A stretch of 64,000 bases of DNA. Origin: Azadirachta indica (taxonomy: Eukaryota; Streptophyta; Magnoliopsida; Sapindales; Meliaceae). The translations under genes were made by a program, and so were the position numbers. Every line of letters begins with the position of its first letter. Positions within the stretch are counted from its first letter, which is position 1. Below are positions 13,201-24,240 of the stretch, piece after piece. Under the pieces are notes generated by a model. The model was not told the origin of the DNA and did not search any database. It saw nothing but the letters and a program-made list of their open reading frames with translations. Location: the NCBI GenBank assembly GCA_022749755.1, contig CM040453.1, positions 1,882,102-1,946,101 of the forward strand, read 5' to 3'.

Positions 13201-14819
13201 TTTAGCCTATTATTATGAGCTTCCCATTTCAAGTAAGAACCTACTTTGGTTTTAAAATAAGATACAGCTTAGAGTTGACAGAAGAGCAAAGGGAAATTAT
13301 AAATGACAAGGATGGTTCGGGTTCTTATGGCAACTGTGATTAAAAATTAAGAATTTGATTTATGTTAATTAATCAAACAGTTAATATATATGGTAGTTAA
13401 TGTGGTTGCATCATTAACACTTTTAAGTGCGTTTAGTCCACAACATCATATCTTATAATTATGTATTTAGAAGCCGTTTTGGGCCCAAACCAAGGATGAT
13501 GCTTTGAATTTAAAGAAGCACTTTTGAAAACCAGTTTCTGCTTTTTCTTAAAGGACTCATAATTAATGTCTCTGTCTACCCACTTAAGCATAAACCAACA
13601 TATTAATCTTATTTCTACGCATGAATCATATTAGCAGACCCTACCAAAGACCGGATGCACACCAAAACAACTTTTCTACAGTACTCTCTTTTTTTTAAAA
13701 AAATAAAATAAAATTCATTGATTAAAGAATGGAAATCAAAAAGCATTTCAACTGTTTCTTTAATGCCAAAAGTACTTTTTATCTAATTAATTTGGTTCAC
13801 TATTAGAAATACTGTAGATTATCTAATGGCATTGAAAGGCTTTTCAGTCCGGCTAATTAAAATGAATATGAAAAAGCATCATTAAGTTTAAGGAGTCAGC
13901 TTATGAGTCCAGCAAAGTGATTAAGCACTTGGAGTTGGGTTTCTTTCCAGAAGTTGGATTCAAATCTATATAAATATTTGGGCCTCAATTCAATTACTTC
14001 AGCTTCAGGCTTGATAGATTCCATGGACTTGGGGCAATAAATTTGGTGCCCGATAATTATAAATCTTTTAACATCGATTAATATACAAAATTATTAATTG
14101 ATGTCAGATATGACATGACAATTATTTAAAGAGTGCAATACAATTACTAAACTCTTAGTCACTCATGCATTTCCCATATGGCTTAATTTATGGCTTATTA
14201 ATTAGTTATTAACTAATTACACATTAACTTATTCTCTATTACTGCACACTACAAGTGTATATTTCCTCAAATTAGTCTTGATTGGGATTATTTCATTGAT
14301 TGTTGATTGGGAAAAGTGGATATCTCTATTTTGAATGATGTTTACTTGAATCCACCCTCATATATTCTTCCCCGCAAGAATTCTATATTTTACTGGACAA
14401 AATTTAAATTATAAAAATAGAAAATTTTACAAATTAAATTGAGAAAGTTATAGTGGTCATTAGTTTAAATTTTGTTGATTAATTTACTTCAATATCTCAT
14501 AAAAAATAATACCTTTTAATAGGTTAGTTTTCTGAATAAAAAATCTTTATAGACAAACATTAACCATATTTGTTTGTTAAAATTGCAATTTTTGTTATGG
14601 TAAATAGTAACACTTTCTCAACTTATTCTATTATTATTCCGCATAAATTAACACGAAAGCAAGTTGTGTGAACATCAGCACTGACATTCAGTCATAAATT
14701 TACATGATTCTATTGGTTCTGGTTCTGGTTCTGGATGACGTATAATATTCTTCACATGAATCATTCAAAAATAGCCACCAAATTGAAGCAACACCTTAAT
14801 TTAATCCTATCCTTGCATT
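10251..14819. other. intergenic region downstream of the IAA16-like gene
   Basis: There are no supportable genes here. The first ~400 bp is the probable 3' UTR of the IAA16-like gene. Microsatellites follow: TTA repeats near 10635-10663 and a TG run at 10804-10829. A diverged tandem duplication (11420-13690) is listed separately. The AT-rich stretch 11730-12170, present in only one duplicate, may be an inserted element. Confidence 0.6.
11420..13690. repeat. diverged non-coding tandem duplication, two units
   Basis: Unit 1 (about 11420-12660) and unit 2 (about 12860-13690) share blocks in the same order. These include AGAATCTTAAAATCACTAA (11508 region and 12926 region), GATCTCCAACYTAAAAC (about 11612 and 13027), a GGTAGTTAATGTG segment (12285 and 13390), a GATGCTTTG...AAGCACTTTT segment (12395 and 13498) and GCACACCAAAACARCTTTTCT (12633 and 13656). 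Unit 1 carries an extra AT-rich ~450 bp absent from unit 2. No coding capacity is seen in either unit. Confidence 0.7.
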
Positions 14820-14976
14820 TGTTTCCAGGTCTGCGTGGGAAATGGGAATTGAGTTTATGTTACAGGAATCTCAGCTATTTTTCCCCCGGAAATTAAGAAG
14901 ACTTGAAAAACATGTATGGCGTCCCTAATTCAATCATTTTATTTTTTCGTCATATCGCTTCCAGTTCATCCTTTGT
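14820..14976 (-). pseudogene. remnant of a third berberine-bridge-like oxidase gene
   Basis: This short segment aligns with about 15660-15805 inside the intact oxidase gene just downstream. Shared pieces include GTTTCC..GTCTG.GTGG.AAATGG, ACAGGAATCTCA, and TATGGCGTCCCTAATTCAAT matched to the copy's GTGTCTCTAATTCGATCATTTT. It corresponds to the coding stretch from the HRAGNLWK region back to the KKMIELET region of the paralog. Small indels and the lack of flanking coding sequence show that only a fragment survives. It indicates that the oxidase array once extended further in this direction. Confidence 0.7.
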
Positions 14977-15310
14977 CATTTGTTACTCTACACCACATTG
15001 TCTGATTTCTGAAATTCGAGAGATGTTCAGTTACATATTTAGCTTTTGGAACAAAAAATGAAAACACCTCAAACTGATGCTGACTTTCAGACGAAATAAG
15101 AAAATTTTTAACTGAAAAATCCAAAAATCGTAGGTTACGTACACAGAATTATTTGAGTAGCTATTCAAACTTAAACATTGTAATACAGAAGCTCTAAATG
15201 TTACATTGTGTTGCCTGAATAGTGAATACGGTATAAAGACACCAAAATCAAACAATGATCGCAGAGATACGGGACAAAGACAAACAATCAAATGGCCATG
15301 CAACTAATGA

Positions 15311-16942
15311 TTATTCTACTTCTACTTCTACTTCTACTCCTACTTCATTTATAGAGGGGTGGGGAAGAACTGGAATGCTCTGTTCATTCCTGAAAAAGTT
15401 TTCCGGATCTACCTTTGACTTAATTTTCACCAATCTGTCAAAATTACCCATGAAATACTTTATCCCAAAAGCTCTTGCTTCCAAGTAGGATTGCTTATTA
15501 TTGTAATTGTTGATCCCCAAATCAACATCTCTGTAGTTGAGAAATGCCTGTCTTGGGTTCTTGGACACAAATGGAGTCATGTAACTGTGAAGCTTCCTGA
15601 TCAAATCTATGTAGTGATTTGCTGCATCACTCCCTGTTTCATTCCAATTTGCCAAGTACTGAATCTTCCATAAGTTTCCTGCTCTGTGTGGAAATGGAGT
15701 CTCTGTTGCAGGAATCTCATGCATTTTCCCACCATAAGGGTTGAACATCATGAATGGTGTCTCTAATTCGATCATTTTCTTCCATATTCCTTCAAGACCT
15801 TCCTTTGAGATTGGCTCCTTCACATAATCTGACTTTCTCTTCAATGATACCAATGTGACAGGTGTTCGATCTAGCAGAACTTTTATCGGTGTTCCTGTAG
15901 GGAAATTAGCCCAGAATAGTATTGATTCAACCCAACTCATTTCAATACAATCCGATTGAGTCAACCCCAGTTCAGGAAAACTGTCATTCATGATGGCTAG
16001 AAGTCTTTCATTGTCACCAAGAAACAAGGCAATAAACGAAGCCCTTAAGGTTTTGCCCCCAGTTTGACTACTTTTTACGACTTCTAGTACAAGCCTGATA
16101 AAGAGATCTTCAGGCAGCTTGTATGCAACATTTTGCCATTGATACACGGCATCAGTAACACTTTGTTCCAGAGTTCGTTCAACCCGAAAGACTGTGACTG
16201 TTTCTGGAACACGAACAAGATTGATTTTGTAAGAAAGAACAACTCCAAAGCTAGCTCCTCCCCCTCCTCTGATAGCCCAAAACAGATCTTCCCCCATGGA
16301 TTTTCTATCAAGCACTCTGCCATTAACATCGATAAGCTTTGCGTCGATTATGTTGTCGACTGAGAGACCGTATTTTCTCATCATATTACCATATCCACCA
16401 GCACTAAAATGCCCCCCAACACCAACGGTAGGACAAACCCCAGCAGGAAAGCCATGAGTTTTGCTTTTTTCGGCTATCCGATAGAAACTTTCACCAAGAG
16501 TTGCTCCAGCCTGAACCCAAGCAGTCTCACTTTCTAAGTCAATATCAATTGAACGAAGATTGAACATGTCAAGGAGGAAGAATGGAACCTTGGAGACGTA
16601 CGACAATCCCTCATAGTCATGTCCCCCACTTCTGATTCTCATCTGCAGGGTATGCTTTTTAGCACAAACTATGGCAGCTTGGATGTGAGATTCATGTAGC
16701 GCAGCCAGAATAAGCACAGGTTTCGGAGTTGAGGATGTGTTGAAACGAAGATTTCGGATGTAAGATTGCAACACAGATGAATATGAGGAGCTCTGGGGAG
16801 TGTAGATAGCTGCAGAAATTGGGTGGGAGGGCTGAGAATTTTCCAGAAGGCATTGGTGAAAGGTTTCCTGTCTCCATGACCATGAAATGTATACAACAAT
16901 AAATGAAAGCAATAAAATTGTTGCAGGCTTCAAAACTCCCAT
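15311..16942 (-). CDS. berberine bridge enzyme-like FAD-linked oxidase (copy 1)
   Basis: This is a single-exon gene of 543 aa, typical length for the plant BBE-like family. A hydrophobic N-terminus (residues 5-22) indicates secretion. The FAD_binding_4 domain carries both covalent flavin anchors: His108 in RSGGHDYEG (8-alpha-histidyl) and Cys170 in GVCPTVGVGGH (6-S-cysteinyl). The C-terminal BBE domain includes FLNYRDVDLG, whose tyrosine corresponds to a substrate-side residue in characterised relatives. Family members oxidise alkaloids, monolignols, oligosaccharides or other substrates, and the substrate cannot be read from sequence. The gene is a close tandem paralog of 19368-20984 in the same orientation. 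Its C-terminus ends in a Val-Glu repeat (VEVEVEVE) encoded by a TACTTC-type microsatellite, absent from the paralog. The start is the first ATG, just before the hydrophobic segment. Confidence 0.93.
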   Translation of the reverse strand: MGVLKPATILLLSFIVVYISWSWRQETFHQCLLENSQPSHPISAAIYTPQSSSYSSVLQSYIRNLRFNTSSTPKPVLILAALHESHIQAAIVCAKKHTLQMRIRSGGHDYEGLSYVSKVPFFLLDMFNLRSIDIDLESETAWVQAGATLGESFYRIAEKSKTHGFPAGVCPTVGVGGHFSAGGYGNMMRKYGLSVDNIIDAKLIDVNGRVLDRKSMGEDLFWAIRGGGGASFGVVLSYKINLVRVPETVTVFRVERTLEQSVTDAVYQWQNVAYKLPEDLFIRLVLEVVKSSQTGGKTLRASFIALFLGDNERLLAIMNDSFPELGLTQSDCIEMSWVESILFWANFPTGTPIKVLLDRTPVTLVSLKRKSDYVKEPISKEGLEGIWKKMIELETPFMMFNPYGGKMHEIPATETPFPHRAGNLWKIQYLANWNETGSDAANHYIDLIRKLHSYMTPFVSKNPRQAFLNYRDVDLGINNYNNKQSYLEARAFGIKYFMGNFDRLVKIKSKVDPENFFRNEQSIPVLPHPSINEVGVEVEVEVE

Positions 16943-19367
16943 ATCTACTTGATTGTATCAAGAAGTTAGTGATTGGCTTTGGGATTGTTTAGTTCTATTT
17001 GTTCCGCATCTGGAGTTTCTGCATTATTGTTCCGGGAGAAAAGTACATTTGCACCCTCTTGGTACAGAGAAATTGCCCATTTTATTTTAATCTTTTAAAC
17101 TTATTCAATTAGACTCCCTTTTCGCTTAGTATATTTCACTATTGTAATTCCATATTTGAGATTCCACATTTTCATATAAAAAAAGGAGATGCTGATTAGT
17201 ATTACTAGTTTCAAAAATACTCACATAAATCTCAATTTATTTTAAAATAATGATTATATCCCTATTAGTAAAATCTTTAAAATTTAATAAAAAAAAATAT
17301 TTATCAAAAATACATTAATAAAATAAATACAATATTATTTTACAGTTAGTAATGATGTAATATTTATGAACATATCATGATTTATTTATATATTTATAAA
17401 TAATATAAAAATACTTGTTAATATATTATAACTTAAATATAAATTTATTTATTTTAAAATATGTTAACAATTCAATATGAATTAAGTATAAAATAAATTA
17501 TAAATAAATATTAATATATAAATAAAATATGTTATAGTACAATGCTTATAAGTATATTACAATTTATATTATGTGTAACCAAAATATTTTATATATTTAA
17601 CATATATATATGTACATATAACATAATAAAAATAAACATATATTATTTATAACATGTATAACTTTATAATATATTTAAGTATTATATTATTAATGCATTT
17701 TTTTATAAATATACTATATTTTGTTAAATTTTAAAAATTTAATAATAATTTTTGTTGAATAATTATTACTAATAGAAAAATAATTGTTATTTTAAAATAA
17801 ATTGAGATTTGTGTAAGTATTTATGAAACTATTAAAACTAATTAATACATTAAATTAAAATTTAAGAACCTGTATGTCTTTTTTTTTTTTTTAAAAAATA
17901 TCCACACAATGACGGAATCAGTTTCAACAAAAGAACAACAAAGAAGGTGCACCCATTTTATGTATTAGTAAAAATTACTAGCAAATAAGATCTGTTTGAA
18001 TGTTTTTGAAGATGTGGAGGGAAAAATTAACAATTTCTTTACGTTAAAAGGCTACAAGTGATATTTTTCTCTATTTTGTTTATTTCTGTTTAAAATTATA
18101 TAACATATGTATAAGAACGTAAGATCAAACTTTTGACTCAAAAGTCATATTAAAAAAACAGATAAAAGATCACGCAGATCACCAATATTATTTTAATAAA
18201 TTCATCGAGTCTTACATATTGCACGTTTAATGTCCTAGGCTTTCGGGTCTATTATTATTTATTAAATTGAATACAAAATTTAATTAATTACCACTTGTAG
18301 CATGTTGAAATCACTTAAAGCTAAAGCAAATTGACTACTCTCAACTATTACCTAAAAAATTATAACATAAATGTACGATTCTCTATTTTATTATTGACAT
18401 CAGAATACAGGATCTCCTAGGAATCCAAAATAATATATAAAGTCATAATTTTTTTTAAAAAATTATACAGTACAATCTATCATATGTACCGTGTAAGCCT
18501 GCACTGTTTTCAGTAAAGAAATGAGTATGGAACAGATTTGTAAAGGAGTTGTTGGCATTGGAAATTGGAGAGTAATTGTTTAGTATATGATTATGAACCG
18601 AGACTGTAAATTTTAACAGTATCTTTTTTGGATTTGGCTTTCTAACATATTCACTAATTCTGTGGGAAAGTGTGCATTATTATTGACTGTCAAATCGAAT
18701 TCCTTCCCGTAAGTAAAGAAATGACACGAAGAAGATAATGCAAGAAGATTCCCTGCCTTTCTTTTTCACCACGGAAATTCAGACCACAAACCTCAGCAAG
18801 CAACATGACTCAACAGTATGTGTACTAATTACTAAACTCTTGTGTAATTTTTGTTGCTTATGACTAAATATTTTATTTATTGTTATATTTGATACAATAG
18901 TTTCTGTGTATCTGACCCATGTAATGTCTATCAAACTAATATCATTAGTTCATTACGGACAATTTTGACTATTCTGTAATAATAATAGTCAAAATGTCTT
19001 TTTAGTTCTTACCATACCCAATTAACTTGTTTCTTTCTCCTGTGATTGATATTGTTTAAATTATGGCACTGGAAAAGCAAATAAACTTTTACATGCCTTC
19101 CGTTAAAAAATATGTTTTCAGAAACATTGGATCCAAAATAATTGAATTAATAATGTAGCATAGGAACACAACCTTACCATAAAGTTATACTAACAAGAAA
19201 AGAAACTCTTCCAGCTTGTGCAGCACGGGAACAAAACTGAATTTGAGATTATTACCCAATAAGGCTTTACTTTAACTAGAGAATAAGAACTGTTGTTTTT
19301 CAATTTTTCCTTACAAGAAATCTAATAGCTATGAAAGACAGTGTAAAATGAAGAGATTTTCTAGTTA
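16943..19367. other. intergenic region between the two oxidase genes
   Basis: This holds the promoter side of oxidase copy 1 and the 3' side of copy 2. It is mostly AT-rich and has no supportable gene. A long-TIR element occupies about 17190-17850. The remaining sequence shows no features I can name. Confidence 0.6.
17190..17850. mobile_element. long-terminal-inverted-repeat MITE (~660 bp)
   Basis: Left arm 17190-17340 and right arm about 17680-17850 are inverted copies. The left arm has AGTTTCAAAAATACTCACAT, AAATCTCAATTTATTTTAAA and CTATTAGTAA. The reverse complement of the right arm gives AGTTTCATAAATACTTACAC, the same AAATCTCAATTTATTTTAAA and CTATTAGTAA. The core is extremely AT-rich and has no coding capacity. 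The outermost bases begin ATG / end CAT. No certain target duplication is seen. It is a non-autonomous DNA transposon of Mutator-like or unknown type. Confidence 0.75.
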
Positions 19368-20984
19368 TTATTCTACTGCATTTAGTGTGGGAAGAACTGG
19401 AACGCTTTGTTCATTCCTAAAAAGGTTCTCAGGATCAACCTCAGTCTTAATCTTCACCAATCTGTCAAAATTTTCGAGGAAATACTTGATTCCATAAGCA
19501 CTTCCTTCCATGTAGCTTGCCCTCAGACCATTGTGACTATTGATGCCCAAATCAAGATCCCTGTAGTTGAGAAATGCCTGTCTTGGATTCTTGGACACAT
19601 ATGGAGTCATGTAATTGTAAAGCTGCCTGGTCAAATCTATGTAGTAATTTTCTGCTTCTTTTCCTCCTTCATTCCAATTTGTAACATACTGAATCTTCCA
19701 TAAGTTTCCAGCTCTGTGTGGGAATGGAGTTTCTGTTGCTGGAATCTCATGCATTTTCCCACCATATGGGTTGAAATTCATGTATGGAGTCTCTAATTCA
19801 ATCATTTTCTTCCACAATCCTTCTAGACCTTCTCTTGGGATTGGCTCTTTTACATAATCTGATTTCCTCTTTAGGGATGTCACTGATGGAGGTGTTCGAT
19901 CTAGCAATACATTTGGTGGGGTCCCTAAAGGATAATAACTGCTCCAGTAAACTACTGAATCGATCCAGCTCATTTCAATGCAATCAGATTGAGTTAACCC
20001 CAGTTCAGGAAAGCTTTCATCAGTGATTGAGAGAAGTCTAACAGAATCACCAAGGAACAATGCAACAAATGAAGCCCTTACAGTCCTTTCCCCTGTTTGA
20101 GGGCTCTTCACAACATCTAATACCAGCCTGATAAAGAGATCTTCATCCAGCTTGTGTGCAACATGTTGCCATTGATCAACAGCATCAGTAGCATTTTGTT
20201 CCAGAGTCTTTTCAACCCGAAAGACGGTGACTACTTCTGGAACATGAACAAGATTAATTCTGTAAGCAAGAACAACTCCAAAGCTAGCTCCTCCACCTCC
20301 TCTGAGAGCCCAAAAAAGATCTTCCCCCATGGATTTTCTGTCGAGTATGCTTCCATTAGCATCAACAAGCTTTGCATCAATTATGTTATCAACTGATAAT
20401 CCATATTTTCTCATCATATTACCATACCCACCAGCACCAAGATGCCCACCGACACCAACAGTAGGACAAACCCCAACTGGAAATCCGTGAATACCGCTTT
20501 TTTGAGAAATTGCATAGAGGACTTCACCTAGAGTTGCTCCCGTCTGAATCCAAGCAGTCTCACTTTTTATGTCGACATCAATGGAACGAAGATTGAACAT
20601 GTCAAGGAGGAAGAATGGGACATTGGAGACATAAGATAAACCCTCATAGTCATGTCCCCCACTTCTGATTTTCATTTGCAGGGAATGCTTTTTAGCACAA
20701 ATAATGGCAGCTTGGATATGGGATTCGTGCAATGCTGCCAGAATAAGCACAGGTTTCGGAGTTGAGGATGTGTTGAAACGACGATTTCGGATGTAAGATT
20801 GCAAGACAGACGCATATGAGGAATTCTGGGGAGTGTAGATAGCTTCAGAGATTGGGTGGGAGGGCAGAGAATTGTCCAAAAGGCATTGATGAAAGTTTTC
20901 TTGGAAAGTCACTCTCCATGACCATGAAAAATATAAGATAAGAATTGAAAGTAACGAAAGTGTTGTGGGCATCAAAAATTCCAT
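19368..20984 (-). CDS. berberine bridge enzyme-like FAD-linked oxidase (copy 2)
   Basis: This is a single-exon gene of 538 aa with a hydrophobic secretion signal (residues 4-22). It conserves the bicovalent FAD anchors: His111 in RSGGHDYEG and Cys173 in GVCPTVGVGGH. The BBE C-terminal domain contains FLNYRDLDLG. It is very similar along its whole length to the gene at 15311-16942; differences include QEN near residues 28-30 and YYPLGTPPNV in place of the paralog's FPTGTPIKV. It is predicted to be an apoplastic or vacuolar flavoprotein oxidase or dehydrogenase of unknown substrate. Same-strand tandem arrangement and high similarity indicate recent duplication. It ends VLPTLNAVE, without the Val-Glu expansion. 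The ATG at 20984 is the first in frame and directly precedes the hydrophobic segment. Confidence 0.93.
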   Translation of the reverse strand: MEFLMPTTLSLLSILILYFSWSWRVTFQENFHQCLLDNSLPSHPISEAIYTPQNSSYASVLQSYIRNRRFNTSSTPKPVLILAALHESHIQAAIICAKKHSLQMKIRSGGHDYEGLSYVSNVPFFLLDMFNLRSIDVDIKSETAWIQTGATLGEVLYAISQKSGIHGFPVGVCPTVGVGGHLGAGGYGNMMRKYGLSVDNIIDAKLVDANGSILDRKSMGEDLFWALRGGGGASFGVVLAYRINLVHVPEVVTVFRVEKTLEQNATDAVDQWQHVAHKLDEDLFIRLVLDVVKSPQTGERTVRASFVALFLGDSVRLLSITDESFPELGLTQSDCIEMSWIDSVVYWSSYYPLGTPPNVLLDRTPPSVTSLKRKSDYVKEPIPREGLEGLWKKMIELETPYMNFNPYGGKMHEIPATETPFPHRAGNLWKIQYVTNWNEGGKEAENYYIDLTRQLYNYMTPYVSKNPRQAFLNYRDLDLGINSHNGLRASYMEGSAYGIKYFLENFDRLVKIKTEVDPENLFRNEQSVPVLPTLNAVE

Positions 20985-22320
20985 TGGTGAACTTATTAAA
21001 TGAACAACTCAAAAAAAAAAAAAAAGAAAATCCAATAATCGACAGTATAGTACCTTAATTACTTTGGATAACTCCCCAACTAACAGAACTTCTGTTGCAG
21101 TAGCTGAATAGCTGAATGGTTGAGTTTCTGCTGTGGTTAACTTAGTTCAGACAGAAGTGAGAGCTAACCTTCAAATTTTGGGGCTTCAAAGTCTGATGCA
21201 AACAGTGGGAGAGTTCGAGTACATTAAAGGTTGAGAACTTGAACTTGAAATCGAACGAGTGAGTAATGAAATCCGGGAACGAATGGTAGTGAAGGTAGAT
21301 GGACCAACATTGGAAGGTGCTTCCAGTAGATAGTTAATAATTGCAAAGCAAAGAAAGCAATGCAGGCCTCATGATTTCCATGGCTATTGCTGTAACAAGT
21401 TCTGTACTGCAGTCCAGTGGTCCTGGACGTACTGTTTTGTTGGTAGGTTTAGCTCCTCATTTTTTTATTTTTGCATTTTAATAATGGAATTTGGTAGCTC
21501 CATTGATTTAGGTGCGTCTAGAGACATCCGCAGAATTTGTCCTTGTATCAATGACTCACCTAGGTTGTCGTTACTCTATTTATTAAATAATTAATTAAAA
21601 GTGTTGTAAATCGTACCCTGTTTATATCAAACAATAATCCCGAAGTTTTCTGGGTGAAAATCATTTGTCGTTTACCAGGTGATTGATAATTGACTTGTCG
21701 GGCAGAAGTTAAGGGGGTTAATTTGCCAACACATCCCTTTCATTCATTTTCCTGGAAACAACGCGCAATCCGTATAAAACTGATAGCCATGGCCACTGCC
21801 ATTAACATTGAAAGCAAAATTCAAAAGAGAATTTTTTTTTGTTTTCCCAAGTTCGAACTAACATTAACCCATATAAGAATATACCGTGGCATCATAAGCA
21901 CACATGCCAAATATGCACGTACTGAGTAAAAGTAAATCACCTGAGACATTTGCCAACAAAAAAGATGATGTATTAAGACCCTTAAGAGAGTTTACAGCAA
22001 CATTAATTTTACAGCATATGCAGACAAAAGCTTTTAAAAAAATCACTCACTTGAGATGCTTATGTACCTAACAATATTATCACTATGCCAACAAGATGAT
22101 CGAAAAGAAAATTTCAATTGAAATTCAATCAGTATGTCCAAGAGCTATAGAAGGACATGAACATAATTGAGTGTGAAATCAGATTTCAGATCATAGAGTT
22201 AGGTAATATCTCAAGGAGATAGTAGTATGGGATATACTGACTTGTATAGAGACAAAATAAACTGGACATAAACAAAACATAGTGATTGTAACCTATTCAA
22301 CGATCAATGGAGGCAGGACA
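20985..22320. other. intergenic region; upstream of oxidase copy 2 and 3' side of the 22321-23064 gene
   Basis: No gene is supportable. About 22050-22320 is probably the 3' UTR of the minus-strand gene that ends at 22321, and 20985-21400 is the upstream region of oxidase copy 2. Short open frames near 21690-22046 show no recognisable motif. Confidence 0.5.
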
Positions 22321-23064
22321 TCAAACTTTCTTACGCTTAAGCCACATAATTTGTCGATTTTTTTCCTTTAGCGCAATAAACATTTCTCTGTTCTGCCCGT
22401 CAGTTAAGATATCTGCAGCTTTGATGAATAACTCTTCGTCTTCAGCGATTTCAGGCATTCCCTCTACAATTTGCATCACTTCCTTAATGCTACAACCAGG
22501 CTTATCTTTCCCCTGAATACTCTTCTTAACTAATGCATCTAAAAGATCATCTAACTGCTGAGATACTTTGACTTCTACTCCTTTTGCAGCTTCTTGTCTC
22601 TTTTTACCTTGTGTAGAAACAACATCATTATGTGAAGAAGTGTCAACAACTCCAACTCCTTTGGAAACATATTCTATCTTTTTTCCTTGGGTAGGAACAA
22701 AGACATTACAGGAAGCATTGTGAACAACTCCAACCCCTTCTGGAATTTCTTCTCTCCTTTTCTCTTGTCTAGCAACAACACCACTACAGGTGCCACCATT
22801 TCCCACTCCGTTTGAAACTTTTTCTCTCTTTTCTTCTTCAGTAGGCACAGCAATATCACTGGAAGAAGTGCCAACAACTCCAACCTCTTTAGACATTTTT
22901 TGTCTCTTTTCTACTGGCATAGAAACAACACTACAACTGGAAGATGTTTCGTCGTCAGTACTACATGATTCCTCATCCATGTATCTGAGATATCGATACA
23001 AAATTAGTGGCAGGGTCATCAACTCAATTAAGTCATCATCACTATCATCGGTAGAAGAACTCAT
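22321..23064 (-). CDS. internally repetitive protein with a Myb/SANT-associated-type C-terminal domain
   Basis: A 247-aa reading frame. The N-terminus is acidic and serine-rich (SSSTDDSDDD). Residues ~42-170 form about five degenerate repeats of ~26 aa, each with a KR-rich segment followed by a GVGVV-type segment (for example KRQKMSKEVGVVGTSSS and KKIEYVSKGVGVVDTSS). The last ~75 residues (QLDDLLDALVKKSI ... REMFIALKEKNRQIMWLKRK) resemble the C-terminal region of plant L10-interacting MYB-like / Myb-SANT-like proteins. The N-terminal Myb/SANT DNA-binding domain of that family is missing. The sequence just upstream of the ATG on this strand reads TTTTGATTTCACAG|GT, a good 3' splice site, so the coding exon is probably preceded by a spliced 5' exon near 24127. 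Nuclear localisation is likely; function is unknown. A truncated transposon-derived gene is an alternative. Confidence 0.65.
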   Translation of the reverse strand: MSSSTDDSDDDLIELMTLPLILYRYLRYMDEESCSTDDETSSSCSVVSMPVEKRQKMSKEVGVVGTSSSDIAVPTEEEKREKVSNGVGNGGTCSGVVARQEKRREEIPEGVGVVHNASCNVFVPTQGKKIEYVSKGVGVVDTSSHNDVVSTQGKKRQEAAKGVEVKVSQQLDDLLDALVKKSIQGKDKPGCSIKEVMQIVEGMPEIAEDEELFIKAADILTDGQNREMFIALKEKNRQIMWLKRKKV

Positions 23065-24126
23065 ACCTGTGAAATCAAAATATTTTCATTAAATAGTTCA
23101 TTCCAAATTTTGCTAAAAGTATAAAAGCACAAGAAAACCTCCAATACGCAAATGTGTAGTTTCTCATTGGTAAATGATTTATTGAATAACATTAGGCTGC
23201 TTCAACTTTCAATCGTTATGATATCTACCTAGTTGCCTTTCCCTAAGTAATGTCCCTTAAGTTGTCAATTGTTTTGTTTTAAAAGGCGAAAGAGGGGAGA
23301 GTAAATTATGGAAAAAAGAAGAGAAGAGAAGTGATAATTTTACATGTTAATGCAAATTTTTTGAGCAGTTGTCTTCCATACCATTACAAATTCATGGACA
23401 ACCATATAATAGAAGTCACATATAGCATTTCTACCTAGATCATACTTCTCGAACACAAATATTGAAGCCACGTTAAGAATTTCAAAATTGAGGTACGAAA
23501 ATTAGATTTGATAAACCAGCATGCAGATGCAGCGGAAAGCCATCATGGATTACAGATTACAGTGAACACATTCATAGAATCTCATACATAGTTTCAATAT
23601 CTCCTGTGTTGATTAAAACTACTCACCGTTGGAAGAACCAATTCATTCTCTTAATACATTGCGACAAAGCAACATGCATACCATTACAAAGACCAAAGAA
23701 CAGAAAAAAGAGTAAACAGTGTGTTTGGGTACGCCTTGAAACCAGTAAAAAACTCTTGCAAACAGTTCAAGAGGGCTTTTCTGTCGATTTCATGGTGTTT
23801 CAGCCGAAGTGTCTTTTGAGAAGTGCTATTAGGAGAAGCACTTGGTAAATGATCTCTTGAAATGTAATGTTCAGAAACGAAAAGCAATTGGCATAATACG
23901 TGAAAAAGCACTTTTTTAATGCTTTCCATAAGCTGCTTACAAGTGCATTTCTAGAAACTAGAAAGTGCTTTTACTCAAAATTTAACATAACCACGAGTAT
24001 TTAGTTTCTTGGTTGAACGAGCAACAAGGCAGAAGCCCTAGCATTTTTTGGCTCAAATTTCAGGATAATTTGGGAACTACAGAATGAAGCAAAATGTAAT
24101 TATTTTTCACAAACCCTAGCACTGAC

Positions 24127-24240
24127 CTTCTTGATAATTGAGAGAGCGGCAAAGGATTGTCGGCAAAACACAGGATGCAGCGGCTGAGAAAAGAACGGGC
24201 TTGAGCGATGTGAGACGAGGATGAACCTCTGAGATTACTG
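24127..24240 (-). other. possible non-coding 5' exon of the 22321-23064 gene
   Basis: On the minus strand a good donor (GAAG|GTCAGT, GT at 24126-24125) could join to the acceptor AG at 23068-23067, removing about 1.06 kb. The exon's 5' end is not determinable. If real, transcription would start head-to-head with the mTERF gene at 24496, from a shared promoter near 24240-24300. Confidence 0.4.

Noticed and set aside
23719..23985. Possible MITE with repeated AAGTGCTTTT-like phrases starting GTGTTTGGGT
   Set aside because: The phrases look like a common plant repeat, but I could not find matching termini or a target duplication.
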